Below, piece after piece: positions 33,143 to 41,689 of a stretch of DNA of 64,000 nucleotides (the stretch's first letter is position 1; each line of letters starts with the position of its first letter). Below the pieces are notes generated by a model that had not been told where the DNA came from, searched no databases, and saw only the letters and a list, made by a program, of their open reading frames with translations. The DNA comes from G965197555 sp965197555 (GTDB lineage Bacteria > Chloroflexota > Dehalococcoidia > Lucifugimonadales > UBA3495), in NCBI GenBank assembly GCA_965197555.1, contig OZ240213.1, positions 248,001-312,000 of the forward strand. The letters are read 5' to 3'. Made by a program: the position numbers and the translations under genes.

Positions 33143-34336
33143 ATGCCGGAGCAGATGTCAGAACCTAAATTCTCCTTCCGGGTGCATCACATCGACGGAG
33201 CAGCCAGAGCAGGCGAGCTCACCACCTTGCACGGCAGGGTATCTACGCCGCTCTTCATGCCGGTAGCCACCCAGGCTACGGTCAAGACTATGACGCCACA
33301 AGAAGTGGCGGCCACCGGCGCCGGAATGGTGCTCTGCAACGCCTACCACCTGTACCTGAGGCCCGGGATAGACACGGTCAAGCACCTGGGCGGCTTGCAT
33401 AAATTCATGGGATGGTCTTCACCCATCCTCACCGACAGTGGCGGTTTCCAGGTGTTCAGCATGGGACACCTACGGAAGGTAGACGAGAGTGGAGTCCGAT
33501 TCAGGTCCCACCTTGACGGCACCGAGCATTGGTTCCCCCCGGACATAGCAACCACCAATCAGGAGCAACTGGGTGCAGACATCATAATGTGCATGGACCA
33601 ATGCATTGCCCACGGTGCGGCCAAGGAGGAGGTTCAACGGGCCATGGAGCGGACTCACCGTTGGGCCCAAGTCTGCCAGCAAGGCCACGCCCGATCGGCT
33701 TCATCCCTTGATCAGGCCTTATTCGGTATAGTGCAGGGAGGTACCTTTCTCGATCTGCGCCAAGAATCCGCTTCCTATATTGCTGGGCTCGGGTTCGATG
33801 GCTATGCCATCGGCGGTCTGGCGGTGGGCGAATCCAAAGCTCAGATGTATGAGATTACTCAGCAGGTGGCCAATCAACTTCCGGAGGACAGGCCGCGCTA
33901 CTTGATGGGGGTTGGGTCACCCGAGGACCTAGTGCACGCCGTGGCTTGCGGCATAGATATGTTCGATTGCGCGCTACCCACCCGGGTGGCCAGGCATGGA
34001 GGCATGTTTACACGGCAGGGCAGAGTGGACATTACCAACAAACAGTTTATGGACCGTAGTGAGGGGCTGGAGGAGGATTGTGACTGTTACTGCTGCCGCA
34101 ATTTCTCGGCCGCCTACGTCTGGCACCTGTTCCGTGCAAAAGAGATCTTGGGGCCGAGATTGGCTTCAATGCACAACCTGAGTTTCATATCCAAGCTAAT
34201 GCGGGAGATGCGCCACGCGGTCACGGAGGGCACGTTCGATAGGTTCCAAAGAGACTTTCTAGGGACGTACCAACCTACCAATGAAGAGGCCAGGCAACAG
34301 CAGAAACAGTTGTGGCTGAAGGGCTGGCGCAGCTAA
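33143..34336 (+). CDS. tgt: tRNA-guanine transglycosylase (queuine/preQ1)
   Basis: 397 residues. Landmarks are the substrate-binding Asp in 'ILTDSGGFQVFS' (Asp98), 'FGIVQGGTFLDLR', 'GYAIGGLAVGES', the nucleophile Asp in 'DCALPTRVARHGG' and the zinc set C-x-C-x2-C in 'CDCYCC' plus the later His in 'LRREMRHA'-like helix region. It exchanges guanine-34 for preQ1 in tRNAs with GUN anticodons. ATG 33155 is an alternative start; AGGAG lies 17 nt before 33143, so neither is well placed. It stands alone on the plus strand. Confidence 0.96.
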   Translation: MPEQMSEPKFSFRVHHIDGAARAGELTTLHGRVSTPLFMPVATQATVKTMTPQEVAATGAGMVLCNAYHLYLRPGIDTVKHLGGLHKFMGWSSPILTDSGGFQVFSMGHLRKVDESGVRFRSHLDGTEHWFPPDIATTNQEQLGADIIMCMDQCIAHGAAKEEVQRAMERTHRWAQVCQQGHARSASSLDQALFGIVQGGTFLDLRQESASYIAGLGFDGYAIGGLAVGESKAQMYEITQQVANQLPEDRPRYLMGVGSPEDLVHAVACGIDMFDCALPTRVARHGGMFTRQGRVDITNKQFMDRSEGLEEDCDCYCCRNFSAAYVWHLFRAKEILGPRLASMHNLSFISKLMREMRHAVTEGTFDRFQRDFLGTYQPTNEEARQQQKQLWLKGWRS

Positions 34337-34614
34337 ACCGCGCCGCCAGCGACTGCGGGGACTATGCTGACTTCGTCGCCTGACTTGGTGGAGGTTTCCA
34401 GCCCACTGAGAAAGCGGACGTCCTCCCCATTGACGTAGATATTTACGAAGTAGCGAAGGTCTCCGTTTTCGTCCACCAAACGGTCTTTGAGCCCCGGGTA
34501 TGAACTATCCAGCTTCTCAACCAAATCACCCAGATTGGATGAGTCCATTTCTACCCTGGCTTTACCATCGGTCATGCGGCGGAGTGGGGTGGGAATGCGA
34601 ACCAAGACGCTCAT
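34333..34614 (-). CDS. MoaD/ThiS-family sulfur-carrier-like protein
   Basis: 93 residues from ATG 34614, ten nt after AGGAGGG. Beta-grasp fold: 'SVLVRIPTPLRRMTDGKARVEM' (in parts), helix 'LGDLVEKLDSSYPGLKDRL', 'NIYVNGEDVRFL' and the 'GDEVSIVPAVAGGAV' end. The di-glycine is followed by Ala-Val, so the chain would need trimming before a C-terminal thiocarboxylate could form, as known for HcyS and QbsE. It is the third gene after thrC and the NIL-domain gene, which suggests sulfur delivery to amino-acid synthesis, as CysO does for cysteine. That link is inference; molybdopterin use is less likely without mo genes nearby. Confidence 0.88.
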   Translation of the reverse strand: MSVLVRIPTPLRRMTDGKARVEMDSSNLGDLVEKLDSSYPGLKDRLVDENGDLRYFVNIYVNGEDVRFLSGLETSTKSGDEVSIVPAVAGGAV

Positions 34615-34683
34615 GAGTGTAAACCCTCCTAGGCATTGAACCGGCTCCACGCTGTCCGGCCTAAGGCGGAACAGCGCGGTAGC

Positions 34684-34929
34684 CTAACCTTCTATTACAT
34701 CTCCGCTGACAGGGTCGACGCGCACGCCGGTGGAATCTACCCAGTCCAGACCCCGTTGAATCTCGGCATCCTCGCCATCCAACTCCAGTACCACCCAACC
34801 CGTGTCTTCCCTAACATCGGCCCGCCTTATGTTGGTTACCACTTTAAAATCCTGACCCAACCGCCAGATGATCGGCTCTTTGACCATCTCGTCGCGAAAC
34901 GTAAATTTGACCCTTTGCTTCCCCATCAT
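34684..34929 (-). CDS. NIL-domain protein
   Basis: 81 residues with the ferredoxin-like NIL pattern: 'QRVKFTFRDEMVKEPIIWRLG', 'DFKVVTNIRRADVREDTGWVVLELDG' and 'IQRGLDWVDSTGVRVDP' (quoted in parts). NIL domains regulate methionine ABC importers when fused to MetN; free-standing copies accompany sulfide-dependent homocysteine synthesis genes. Its ATG overlaps the thrC stop by four bases (ATGA), a sign of coupled translation. The carrier gene follows after 69 bp. ATG 34926 is an alternative start. Confidence 0.88.
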   Translation of the reverse strand: MMGKQRVKFTFRDEMVKEPIIWRLGQDFKVVTNIRRADVREDTGWVVLELDGEDAEIQRGLDWVDSTGVRVDPVSGDVIEG

Positions 34930-36224
34930 CCACCGCCATTCCCCCTGGATGTTCTATGATCGAGGGCACTCTCAAAAGAGCCCATAGTTGGTTTTATCAT
35001 TAGCGGGTCGACAACGCCTTCAACTGCTTCCTGGGTCTTCAAACCATTCCCGGTAATATAAACCACCGTAAGGTCGTCGGGTTTGATCGCACCGGATGCA
35101 ACCATGTGCTCCAACCCCGAGACCACCACCCCGCCTGCGGTCTCGGTGAAGATCCCCTCGGTCTCGGCCAAGAGTCTGATCCCTCCCACGATCTCCGTCT
35201 CCGGCACCGCGTAGGCCGAACCATCGGACTCATCAATCACTCGAAGGGCATATATGCCGTCCGCCGGGTTACCGATGGCCAGTGACTTGGCTATACTCTG
35301 GGGCCGCACCGGAAGAACCTGAGGTTGATGACCCTCCCAAGCAGTCACAATTGGGGCGCAACCAGCCGCCTGAGTCATGTGCATGCGCGTCGTGACGGCA
35401 GGATGATGTACAGTATTCTGGTCTTGGCCGAAGGGGTAGGGCTTAACCCCATCGAGGAGCCCCAAGCATGCCAGCTCATTGAAGCCTTTCCATATCTTGG
35501 TGAACATAGCGCCGGAAGCCGAAGGCACCACCACGTGGTCTGGGAGCCTCCAGCCCAATTGCTCAGCGACTTCGTATCCCAGGGTCTTGCTGCCCTCGGC
35601 GTAATAGGGCCGCATATTTATGTTCACGAAAGCCCAGGGATAGTTATCGGCTACCTCGGAGCAAAGGCGGTTCACTTCATCGTAGGTACCTTCTACCGCA
35701 ACAACGGTCGGCCCATAGACGGCGGCGCCTATGATCTTGCCCCGCTCCAGGTCTGACGGAATAAATACTACAGCGCGGATTCCGGCCCTGGCGGCATGAG
35801 CCGCCACGGCGCAAGCAAGGTTGCCGGTGGAAGCGCAAGCCAGGGTATCGAAGCCGAACTCAACTGCCTTGGTAGCAGCTACCGATACGACACGGTCTTT
35901 AAAGGAGAAGGAGGGATTGACGCTGTCGTTCTTGATATAAAGATTGCGGAGCCCCAACCGTTCGCCCAGGTTGCGGGCCTTCATCAAAGGAGTGTAACCA
36001 GCCATTATGTCGACGGGATCGTCGCTGTTGGCTGGCAACAGATCCTCATAGCGCCAGATGCTCAGCGGGCCATTGGCTATCCGGTCCCTGCTTATCACTT
36101 CGCCGATGGTCGCGTAGTCGTACACTACCTCCAGCGGCCCGAAGCAAAAATCACAGACGTTCAATGCCTCGGCAGCATATTCCCTACTGCACTCCCGGCA
36201 TATCAAGCCCTTTACGAAGGCCAA
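34926..36224 (-). CDS. thrC: threonine synthase (PLP enzyme with N-terminal zinc ribbon)
   Basis: About 432 residues from TTG 36224, seven nt after AGGCGG, giving 'MAFVKGLICRECSREY'; TTG 36251 would start nine residues earlier without a ribosome site. The first 35 residues hold two C-x2-C pairs ('CREC', 'CDFC'), a zinc ribbon common in this subtype. The PLP lysine is in 'SFSFKDRVVSVAA', and 'ASTGNLACAVAAHAARAG' is the phosphate-binding region. The expected reaction is O-phosphohomoserine to threonine. Because the operon continues with NIL and sulfur-carrier genes, a sulfide-using beta/gamma-replacement role is an alternative. Confidence 0.9.
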   Translation of the reverse strand: MAFVKGLICRECSREYAAEALNVCDFCFGPLEVVYDYATIGEVISRDRIANGPLSIWRYEDLLPANSDDPVDIMAGYTPLMKARNLGERLGLRNLYIKNDSVNPSFSFKDRVVSVAATKAVEFGFDTLACASTGNLACAVAAHAARAGIRAVVFIPSDLERGKIIGAAVYGPTVVAVEGTYDEVNRLCSEVADNYPWAFVNINMRPYYAEGSKTLGYEVAEQLGWRLPDHVVVPSASGAMFTKIWKGFNELACLGLLDGVKPYPFGQDQNTVHHPAVTTRMHMTQAAGCAPIVTAWEGHQPQVLPVRPQSIAKSLAIGNPADGIYALRVIDESDGSAYAVPETEIVGGIRLLAETEGIFTETAGGVVVSGLEHMVASGAIKPDDLTVVYITGNGLKTQEAVEGVVDPLMIKPTMGSFESALDHRTSRGNGGG

Positions 36225-36268
36225 CTCAGTACCGCCTATTCCCTTTAACAAGAATCGACCGCCACTCT

Positions 36269-36288
36269 AGAGTAGCGGCCAGCTTGGG
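36269..36288 (-). promoter_or_regulatory. hairpin at the 5' end of the thrC mRNA
   Basis: On the minus strand CCGCTACT and AGTGGCGG pair (one G-T wobble) around CTAG, an 8-bp stem at or within a few bases of the predicted transcription start. Confidence 0.5.
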
Positions 36289-36291
36289 CTG

Positions 36292-36320
36292 ATAGTAGCA
36301 AAGGGCCCAAATGTTGTCAA
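36292..36320 (-). promoter_or_regulatory. thrC operon promoter
   Basis: On the minus strand a perfect TTGACA (36320-36315), 17 bp, TACTAT (36297-36292). Transcription should begin near 36285. Confidence 0.75.
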
Positions 36321-36343
36321 GCTGAGCCACGCCTACGGAACCA

Positions 36344-36373
36344 TTGGGCCGGACACGGGAGGGGTGCTATAAT
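36344..36373 (+). promoter_or_regulatory. nhaA promoter
   Basis: TTGGGC (36344-36349), 18 bp, perfect TATAAT (36368-36373). It implies an untranslated leader of about 200 nt before nhaA. Confidence 0.6.
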
Positions 36374-36379
36374 CCCACG

Positions 36380-36581
36380 GCGTTACTCCGTCAGCCCACG
36401 TGAATTATCCTGCGGGCAGAACGTCTAGCTGCCCTGCAACGAGTGTACCTTGGGCGTAGCAGAGCGAGACGATCCTGAAGTCACATTAAGAAGAAACAAG
36501 CCAAACTAACCTCAGACCCTTGTACATCCCCGCGAAACAGGTCCATCATTCGGCCCCTTAATCAACTAGCCAGGTGTAGCT
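36380..36581 (+). other. long untranslated leader of nhaA
   Basis: No ORF of note lies between the promoter and the nhaA start. A hairpin at 36411-36438 pairs TGC-GGGCAG with CTGCCC-t-GCA around a 9-nt loop. Some nhaA genes carry nhaA-I or nhaA-II leader RNAs (lithium-responsive riboswitch classes); I cannot confirm either consensus by eye. Confidence 0.4.
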
Positions 36582-37856
36582 TTGGAGCATGGCCGCCGAC
36601 TAATCTCCCTGATACAAGAATATTCTCTACCCCTTATCGCAGGCGTGATAGCCGGTCTGGCTTTGGCCAACATCGACAATCACTTCTACGAAAAGCTCGT
36701 AGACTTCCCCCTCTTCGGAGACGATACCCAAGTCTTCGGACGCGCCGTTACCGCCCACTTCTTGATCAACGAAATCTTCATGGTGTTTTTCTTTGGTATA
36801 GCAGCCAAGGAGATAGCCGAGTCGGTGCTGCCGGGAGGGCCGTTAAATCCCATACCCAAGGCCATAAATCCCTTGATGGGTACCCTGGGCGGGATTATTG
36901 GACCGGTTGGCCTATATTTTCTCCTCACCTTCGTTATCTACGGCGGCACTGATGACTTCTCGGTCGTAGCGAATGGCTGGGGCATTCCGACAGCCACTGA
37001 CATAGCGCTGGCATGGCTGGTAGCGCGCCTGGTATTTGGCAACGGGCACCCAGCGGTAAACTTCCTTCTGCTCCTGGCTGTTGCCGACGACGCCATTGGT
37101 TTGGGGATCATAGCTATCTTCTATCCTAACCCGGAACACCCGGCGCAGCCGGCTTGGCTTATTCTCTCCGCCGGTGGTATGGGATTAGCTTACGGGATGC
37201 GACGCCTGAGGGTCGGCTTCTGGCCCGCTTATATCTTGATTGCCGGGGGTATGAGTTGGGTCGGACTATTTAGGTCCTCAATCGAGCCCGCCTTGGCTCT
37301 GGTTATTGTGGTACCGTTCTTGCCCGGCCCGCAGCCCGCTCCGGAGCCGTCTCAAGAAGCCGGGGGCCGAGTTCCGGTGCTGCACCATGAGGGTAATGCC
37401 CTGGGTGTTCCAGCATACCACCACAGCCCGCTGCACCAGTTCGAACACCAACTCAAGCTCTTCGTCGACATAGGCCTATTTTTCTTCGCCTTTGCCAACG
37501 CCGGGGTCGCATTCGCTACCATCAACGCTGTGACTCTGATTGTCTTGGTATCTCTTATTGCGGGCAAAACCATAGGAGTCACCGCGCTATCCTGGTTGGC
37601 TTCCAAGTTCGGTTTCCCCCTGCCCAGTGGTATGGGGATAAGACATCTGGCGGTCGCGGGTCTAATCGCCGGTCTGGGACTGACGGTGGCCTTGTTCGTT
37701 GCGGGGAAGGCTTTCCATGGCCCGCCCTTCCAGGACCCGGCCAAGATGGGAGCAGTGCTCAGTGCTGGAGTTGCGGTCATCGCTCTCGTTGTTGGTAACG
37801 CACTGAGAGTGAAGGATGCAAGTATCAGAGTGGAGCAAGTAGCGAGTGAGACCTAA
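36582..37856 (+). CDS. nhaA: Na+/H+ antiporter NhaA
   Basis: 424 residues from TTG 36582, shortly after AGGTG. The essential NhaA motif is intact: 'PTATDIALA' (Thr137-Asp140) and the transport pair Asp169-Asp170 in 'LAVADDAIGLGI', equivalent to E. coli Asp163-Asp164. About eleven hydrophobic segments. Unusual is a hydrophilic Pro/His-rich loop near residues 248-290 ('PGPQPAPEPSQEAGG', 'HHEGNALGVPAYHHSPLHQFEH'), roughly doubling the normal interdomain linker. It exports sodium or lithium in exchange for protons. The long leader upstream suggests ion- or pH-dependent control. Confidence 0.95.
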   Translation: MEHGRRLISLIQEYSLPLIAGVIAGLALANIDNHFYEKLVDFPLFGDDTQVFGRAVTAHFLINEIFMVFFFGIAAKEIAESVLPGGPLNPIPKAINPLMGTLGGIIGPVGLYFLLTFVIYGGTDDFSVVANGWGIPTATDIALAWLVARLVFGNGHPAVNFLLLLAVADDAIGLGIIAIFYPNPEHPAQPAWLILSAGGMGLAYGMRRLRVGFWPAYILIAGGMSWVGLFRSSIEPALALVIVVPFLPGPQPAPEPSQEAGGRVPVLHHEGNALGVPAYHHSPLHQFEHQLKLFVDIGLFFFAFANAGVAFATINAVTLIVLVSLIAGKTIGVTALSWLASKFGFPLPSGMGIRHLAVAGLIAGLGLTVALFVAGKAFHGPPFQDPAKMGAVLSAGVAVIALVVGNALRVKDASIRVEQVASET

Positions 37857-37937
37857 GCCTAATAAAAGCCGCTAGCCGCAGTTTACTGATTACCGATAGA
37901 GCTGGACCCCGAACCCTAAACATAGGAGCAAAGAACT

Positions 37938-38225
37938 ATGATAGGAGTCCTAACCCACCATTGGGCCAAAGTAGACAAGGTAGAGGACGCCCGGAAGCTA
38001 CTTGACCGCAACGGCGCAGCCCAGAGCCGAGCCCCAGGATTCGGCAGTCGCCAGACCCTCTATTCCTTGGGCGACCCGGCCAAAATCACAACTCTGGTGA
38101 CCTGGGAGACCAATGAGATTTACGACGCTTGGCGCGCTAGCCCGGAAAGGGCGGTGGCTATGGCGGGGGCGGAAGAGCTGTGGAGCAAGCCACCGGAGTC
38201 CGAGCGGTTTGAAATGGCTGGCTGA
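37938..38225 (+). CDS. small dimeric alpha/beta-barrel-like protein
   Basis: 95 residues from ATG 37938, with AGGAGC upstream. Strand-helix pattern 'GVLTHHWAKVDKVEDARKLLDRNG', 'PGFGSRQTLYSLGDPAKITTLVTWE' (in parts) and a final helix match the antibiotic-monooxygenase/heme-degrading-like ferredoxin fold. The 'THHW' histidines are notable. No substrate can be named. It follows nhaA by 81 bp in the same direction but appears unrelated. Confidence 0.7.
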   Translation: MIGVLTHHWAKVDKVEDARKLLDRNGAAQSRAPGFGSRQTLYSLGDPAKITTLVTWETNEIYDAWRASPERAVAMAGAEELWSKPPESERFEMAG

Positions 38226-38514
38226 TTCAGGCTGCCCTTACCACAGCCCATACCATTCGAAGGGTGCGTAGTGGCCCCTGCTGCTGGTGTTTTCCCAGCC
38301 TACCAGGTGGTCGGTTTGGGGTTTGCGAATATTGACGTCCATCCATCCATAATTCTTACAGCGTGCCCTCTCCTGAGCCGCTCCCCGCAAGCCTCGTATG
38401 CTGACTATGGTAGCTGGCGGGAGCTAGGGTGATGCTTCCCAGACGGTCCACTCGGCCCCATAGCACATGTTGGTATAATCTGGTGCAGCTTGCAATTCTG
38501 TCGGAGGTGCGCGA

Positions 38515-40113
38515 ATGGCGCGGAGGAGTTTCTGGGCCTGGGGCATGGAGGCCGACGAACCGACCCCGGAGCAGCGCCGCCAAGCGGCTGAGAAATTGGC
38601 CGAACAGTACGGTGTCTCCGTGCCAACCGTCCCGCTTCCGCGGTTGGCAGACCTCAAGCTACGGCCTCCGCGGATAGCTGCTCCCTCGTCCCTGGCCTCC
38701 ATCTGCTCGACTGACACCCACGATAGAGCGGTCCACAGCTATGGCAGAAGCTTTCGGGACCGCGTGATGGCATTCAACCTAGAGTTCCCAAATCCACCGG
38801 ACATAGTGGCGCATCCGACCACCGAGAGAGAAGTGGAAGCGGTTCTGGAGTGGATTTCCGGCAACGGCCACGTCGCGATTCCTTATGGAGGCGGAAGCTC
38901 GGTTGTTGGCGGAGTGGAACCACCCTCGGATTGCGATAGTGCAGTGTCCATAGACTTGTCAGCATTGAACCGGGTCTTGGAGATCGACGATGTGTCCCGC
39001 TCCGCACGGATCCAGGCCGGTGTCTACGGGCCGGCCCTAGAGGACCAGCTAAGGCCCAGCGGGTTTACTCTGAGGCATTTCCCCCAAAGCTTCGAATATT
39101 CGTCTCTAGGCGGTTGGATAGCCACAAGGTCGGGGGGCCATTACGCCACCAACCATACCCACATAGACGACTTCGTGGAATCGGTCCGGATGATCACTCC
39201 AACGGGTACCTGGGAGTCCCGTCGTCTGCCAGGCAGCGGAGCGGGCCCCAGTCCCGACCGGCTGGCCATCGGCAGTGAGGGAATTCTCGGCATTATTACC
39301 GAAGCCTGGATGCGGATTCAGGCTAGGCCGAAGTATAGAGCGTCCGCCGGGGTTACCTTCCCGTCCTTTGCTGGTGGCGCGGAAGCGGCCCGCAACATCG
39401 TCCAAGCCAAGCTGTGGCCCGCCAACTGCCGGCTCTTGGACCCAGGGGAGGCGGCCAGCGCGGCAGGTCTTGACGGGAGCCAGGCATTGCTAGTGGTGGG
39501 CTTCGAGTCAGCGGAGGTGCACCAAGGGCCAGTCATGTCCCAAGCTATTGCCATCGCCCGGGAAGCGGGAGGGTCTATCGACGAAGAGGCCATCCGGATA
39601 GCAGACGATTCAACCACCGTAGCAGGCCAGCAATCATCGGTTGGCAACTGGCGAGATTCATTTTTACGAGCACCCTACCAAAGGAACCTGACCATGGGAT
39701 TGGGCCTGGTAGCAGAGACGGTAGAGACAGCCATCACCTGGGACCGGTGGCCTGTCTTGGATGAAACCGTGCGTGAAGCGCTTCACGCCACCCTGCGCCG
39801 GGTCTGCAGTGGGGGCAGCGTGACCTGCCGGTTCACCCACGTCTACCCCGACGGGCCTGCTCCCTACTTTACCTACGAAGGAATGGGGCGGCCCGGCGCC
39901 GAGTTGGAGATCAGCGCCCAGCTCAAACAAGCCGCTTCCGATGCCATCATGGCCGCAGGCGGGACAATCACCCATCACCACGCCGTGGGACGGGTGCACC
40001 GGCCCTGGTATGATCAACAACGTCCCGAACCCTTCGCGGAGGCACTACGGGCCGCCAAACGTTCCTTGGACCCCAAAGGGGTACTGAACCCTGGGGTGTT
40101 GATCGATCCGTAA
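38515..40113 (+). CDS. FAD-linked oxidase of the alkyl-DHAP-synthase type
   Basis: 532 residues. N-terminal 'RRSFWAWGMEADE' and helical lead, then the PCMH-type FAD domain with 'VAIPYGGGSSVVGGV' and 'SSLGGWIATRSGGHYATNHTHIDD', and a C-terminal cap with 'GSVTCRFTHVYPDGPAPYFTY' (in parts) and the active-site His cluster 'ITHHHAVGRVHRPW'. These features match alkyldihydroxyacetone-phosphate synthase and its bacterial relatives. GGAGGTG precedes the ATG, and TGGTATAAT (extended -10) lies at 38471-38479. True ether-lipid synthesis would need partners not seen here, so another hydroxy-acid or lipid oxidation is possible. Confidence 0.9.
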   Translation: MARRSFWAWGMEADEPTPEQRRQAAEKLAEQYGVSVPTVPLPRLADLKLRPPRIAAPSSLASICSTDTHDRAVHSYGRSFRDRVMAFNLEFPNPPDIVAHPTTEREVEAVLEWISGNGHVAIPYGGGSSVVGGVEPPSDCDSAVSIDLSALNRVLEIDDVSRSARIQAGVYGPALEDQLRPSGFTLRHFPQSFEYSSLGGWIATRSGGHYATNHTHIDDFVESVRMITPTGTWESRRLPGSGAGPSPDRLAIGSEGILGIITEAWMRIQARPKYRASAGVTFPSFAGGAEAARNIVQAKLWPANCRLLDPGEAASAAGLDGSQALLVVGFESAEVHQGPVMSQAIAIAREAGGSIDEEAIRIADDSTTVAGQQSSVGNWRDSFLRAPYQRNLTMGLGLVAETVETAITWDRWPVLDETVREALHATLRRVCSGGSVTCRFTHVYPDGPAPYFTYEGMGRPGAELEISAQLKQAASDAIMAAGGTITHHHAVGRVHRPWYDQQRPEPFAEALRAAKRSLDPKGVLNPGVLIDP

Positions 40114-40317
40114 GACCTGGCACTTGAGCAAACAACAATGAATTCGCCGATACATGGAGCATCCCGTATCTCGCCGGGGAAGCCACAGGCGTCGGGGAGA
40201 CCCAGATACCCTCATCATCGTAGATCCCCTGAACCTCTGGGTCTACGTGGGCACAGGCGGGCAAGAATCCAACGGCTGCTTGCAACCATGGGTCGGCTTG
40301 ATCCACACGGCAGATGA

Positions 40318-41649
40318 ATGCTTAAGTTTAGCTTGAACCCCCTTAACCTGACCATCGGCTCCCGCAGAGTCCACTACGCATGGGTCATCGTGGGTGTGGC
40401 GTCGGTCATGCTGGTGACCTCGTCCTCCATCCGCTTCGCATTCGGCTTATTAGTACCCTACTTCAACGATCCGGCAGGCCCCTTTGGCTGGAGCTACAGC
40501 GCGATCACCTTCGCCATTACCTTGCAATGGGTCTTGTCCGGACTGTTGGGACCGCTGGCCGGATGGCTGGGCGACAGGCATGGAGTCCGCAAAGTCATGG
40601 TGGTGGGAACGCTTCTTTTCATAGCTGGAATGATGCTCACCGGGACCATGACCCAGATATGGCAGTTCTGGCTGTACTTTGGGATCATCCTGGCTGGGAC
40701 CATGGCGGCGTTCCAAACTTCGCTAATCGCCGGCGTAACGCTCTGGTTCAAGAAGCACCTGGGCGAAGCCATGGGTACCCTTCAAGGCTTCCAGGGACTG
40801 GGTACCGCGTTAGCGATCGTCTTGGTCTACGTGCTGTTCAGCCAACTGGGTCTAAAATGGACCTTCTGGCTGCCTGGGATTGCTGGCGGAGCGATCCTGT
40901 TCCTGATGATACGGCAATATCACAACGAACCCTCCGACTTGGGCTTGAGACCTGTTGGGGCCGATGTTAGCGAGCCAATCAGGCAGTTACAAAACAATTC
41001 CGTGGCCAAGGTCCGCGCCAGGGTCTTTATCAAGCAGGCCCAACGCACCGGAGCTTTTTGGAACCTGGTAGGTATCCATTTTTGGGGGTGCGCCGCCCAT
41101 AACATCATTCTGATCTTCTTGTTCGCCATGGCTACCAGCCGGGGTGTTTCCGACGCCCACTCGGTGGGAATTTTTATTACAGTCTACGTGGTGAGCGTCA
41201 TCAGCCGCTTCGTGGTCCCGGTGCTGGCCGACCGCTTGGGTAGCAAACTTGCCATGGGCGTCTGCTTCGCCCTCCAGACTTTCCCCGTACTGATGCTTCT
41301 GGCCGCCAATGATCCCTGGATGTTCTATGTATTCTCCGTCCTGTACGCCGTGGGGCTAGGCGGCGAAATGACCGCATTTCCGGTTATCAACCGGCAATAT
41401 TTTGGCAACGCTCCGCCCGGCACCGCCTATGGTTGGCAGAACCTGGGAGGGGGGGTCGGAATGGCTCTGGGGCCATTGCTTGGCGGTATACTATGGGACG
41501 TCACCGGTGAATATACCGCAGCGGTGGTCCTGTCTTTCTTTCTGAGCCTGGTGGGTGTGGTCTCAATAGTGGTATTGCCCAACACATCGCACCATCTGCT
41601 CCCCCAATGGGAGGAGTCCCTCCCGCCGGAAGCCCGCACAGCCGCGTGA
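40318..41649 (+). CDS. MFS transporter (OFA/monocarboxylate-like)
   Basis: 443 residues with about twelve transmembrane segments. Loop 2-3 motif 'GPLAGWLGDRHGVRKVMVVG' and the matching second-half 'VLADRLGSKLAMGV' identify the family; the start 'RRVHYAWVIVGVASVM' is usual for OFA members. A short hydrophilic loop near 200-230 links the halves. Probably carries an organic acid. The ribosome site before ATG 40318 is weak. It shares general layout with the MFS gene at 5864-7225 but is on a different branch. Confidence 0.92.
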   Translation: MLKFSLNPLNLTIGSRRVHYAWVIVGVASVMLVTSSSIRFAFGLLVPYFNDPAGPFGWSYSAITFAITLQWVLSGLLGPLAGWLGDRHGVRKVMVVGTLLFIAGMMLTGTMTQIWQFWLYFGIILAGTMAAFQTSLIAGVTLWFKKHLGEAMGTLQGFQGLGTALAIVLVYVLFSQLGLKWTFWLPGIAGGAILFLMIRQYHNEPSDLGLRPVGADVSEPIRQLQNNSVAKVRARVFIKQAQRTGAFWNLVGIHFWGCAAHNIILIFLFAMATSRGVSDAHSVGIFITVYVVSVISRFVVPVLADRLGSKLAMGVCFALQTFPVLMLLAANDPWMFYVFSVLYAVGLGGEMTAFPVINRQYFGNAPPGTAYGWQNLGGGVGMALGPLLGGILWDVTGEYTAAVVLSFFLSLVGVVSIVVLPNTSHHLLPQWEESLPPEARTAA

Positions 41650-41689
41650 GACGGCCTCGTTTCGGCGGGATCAGCCTGAGGGAGGTGCC

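Noticed and set aside
40380..40970. 196-codon plus-strand frame inside the MFS gene
   Set aside because: Overlaps a clear membrane transporter in another frame and has no recognisable domain.
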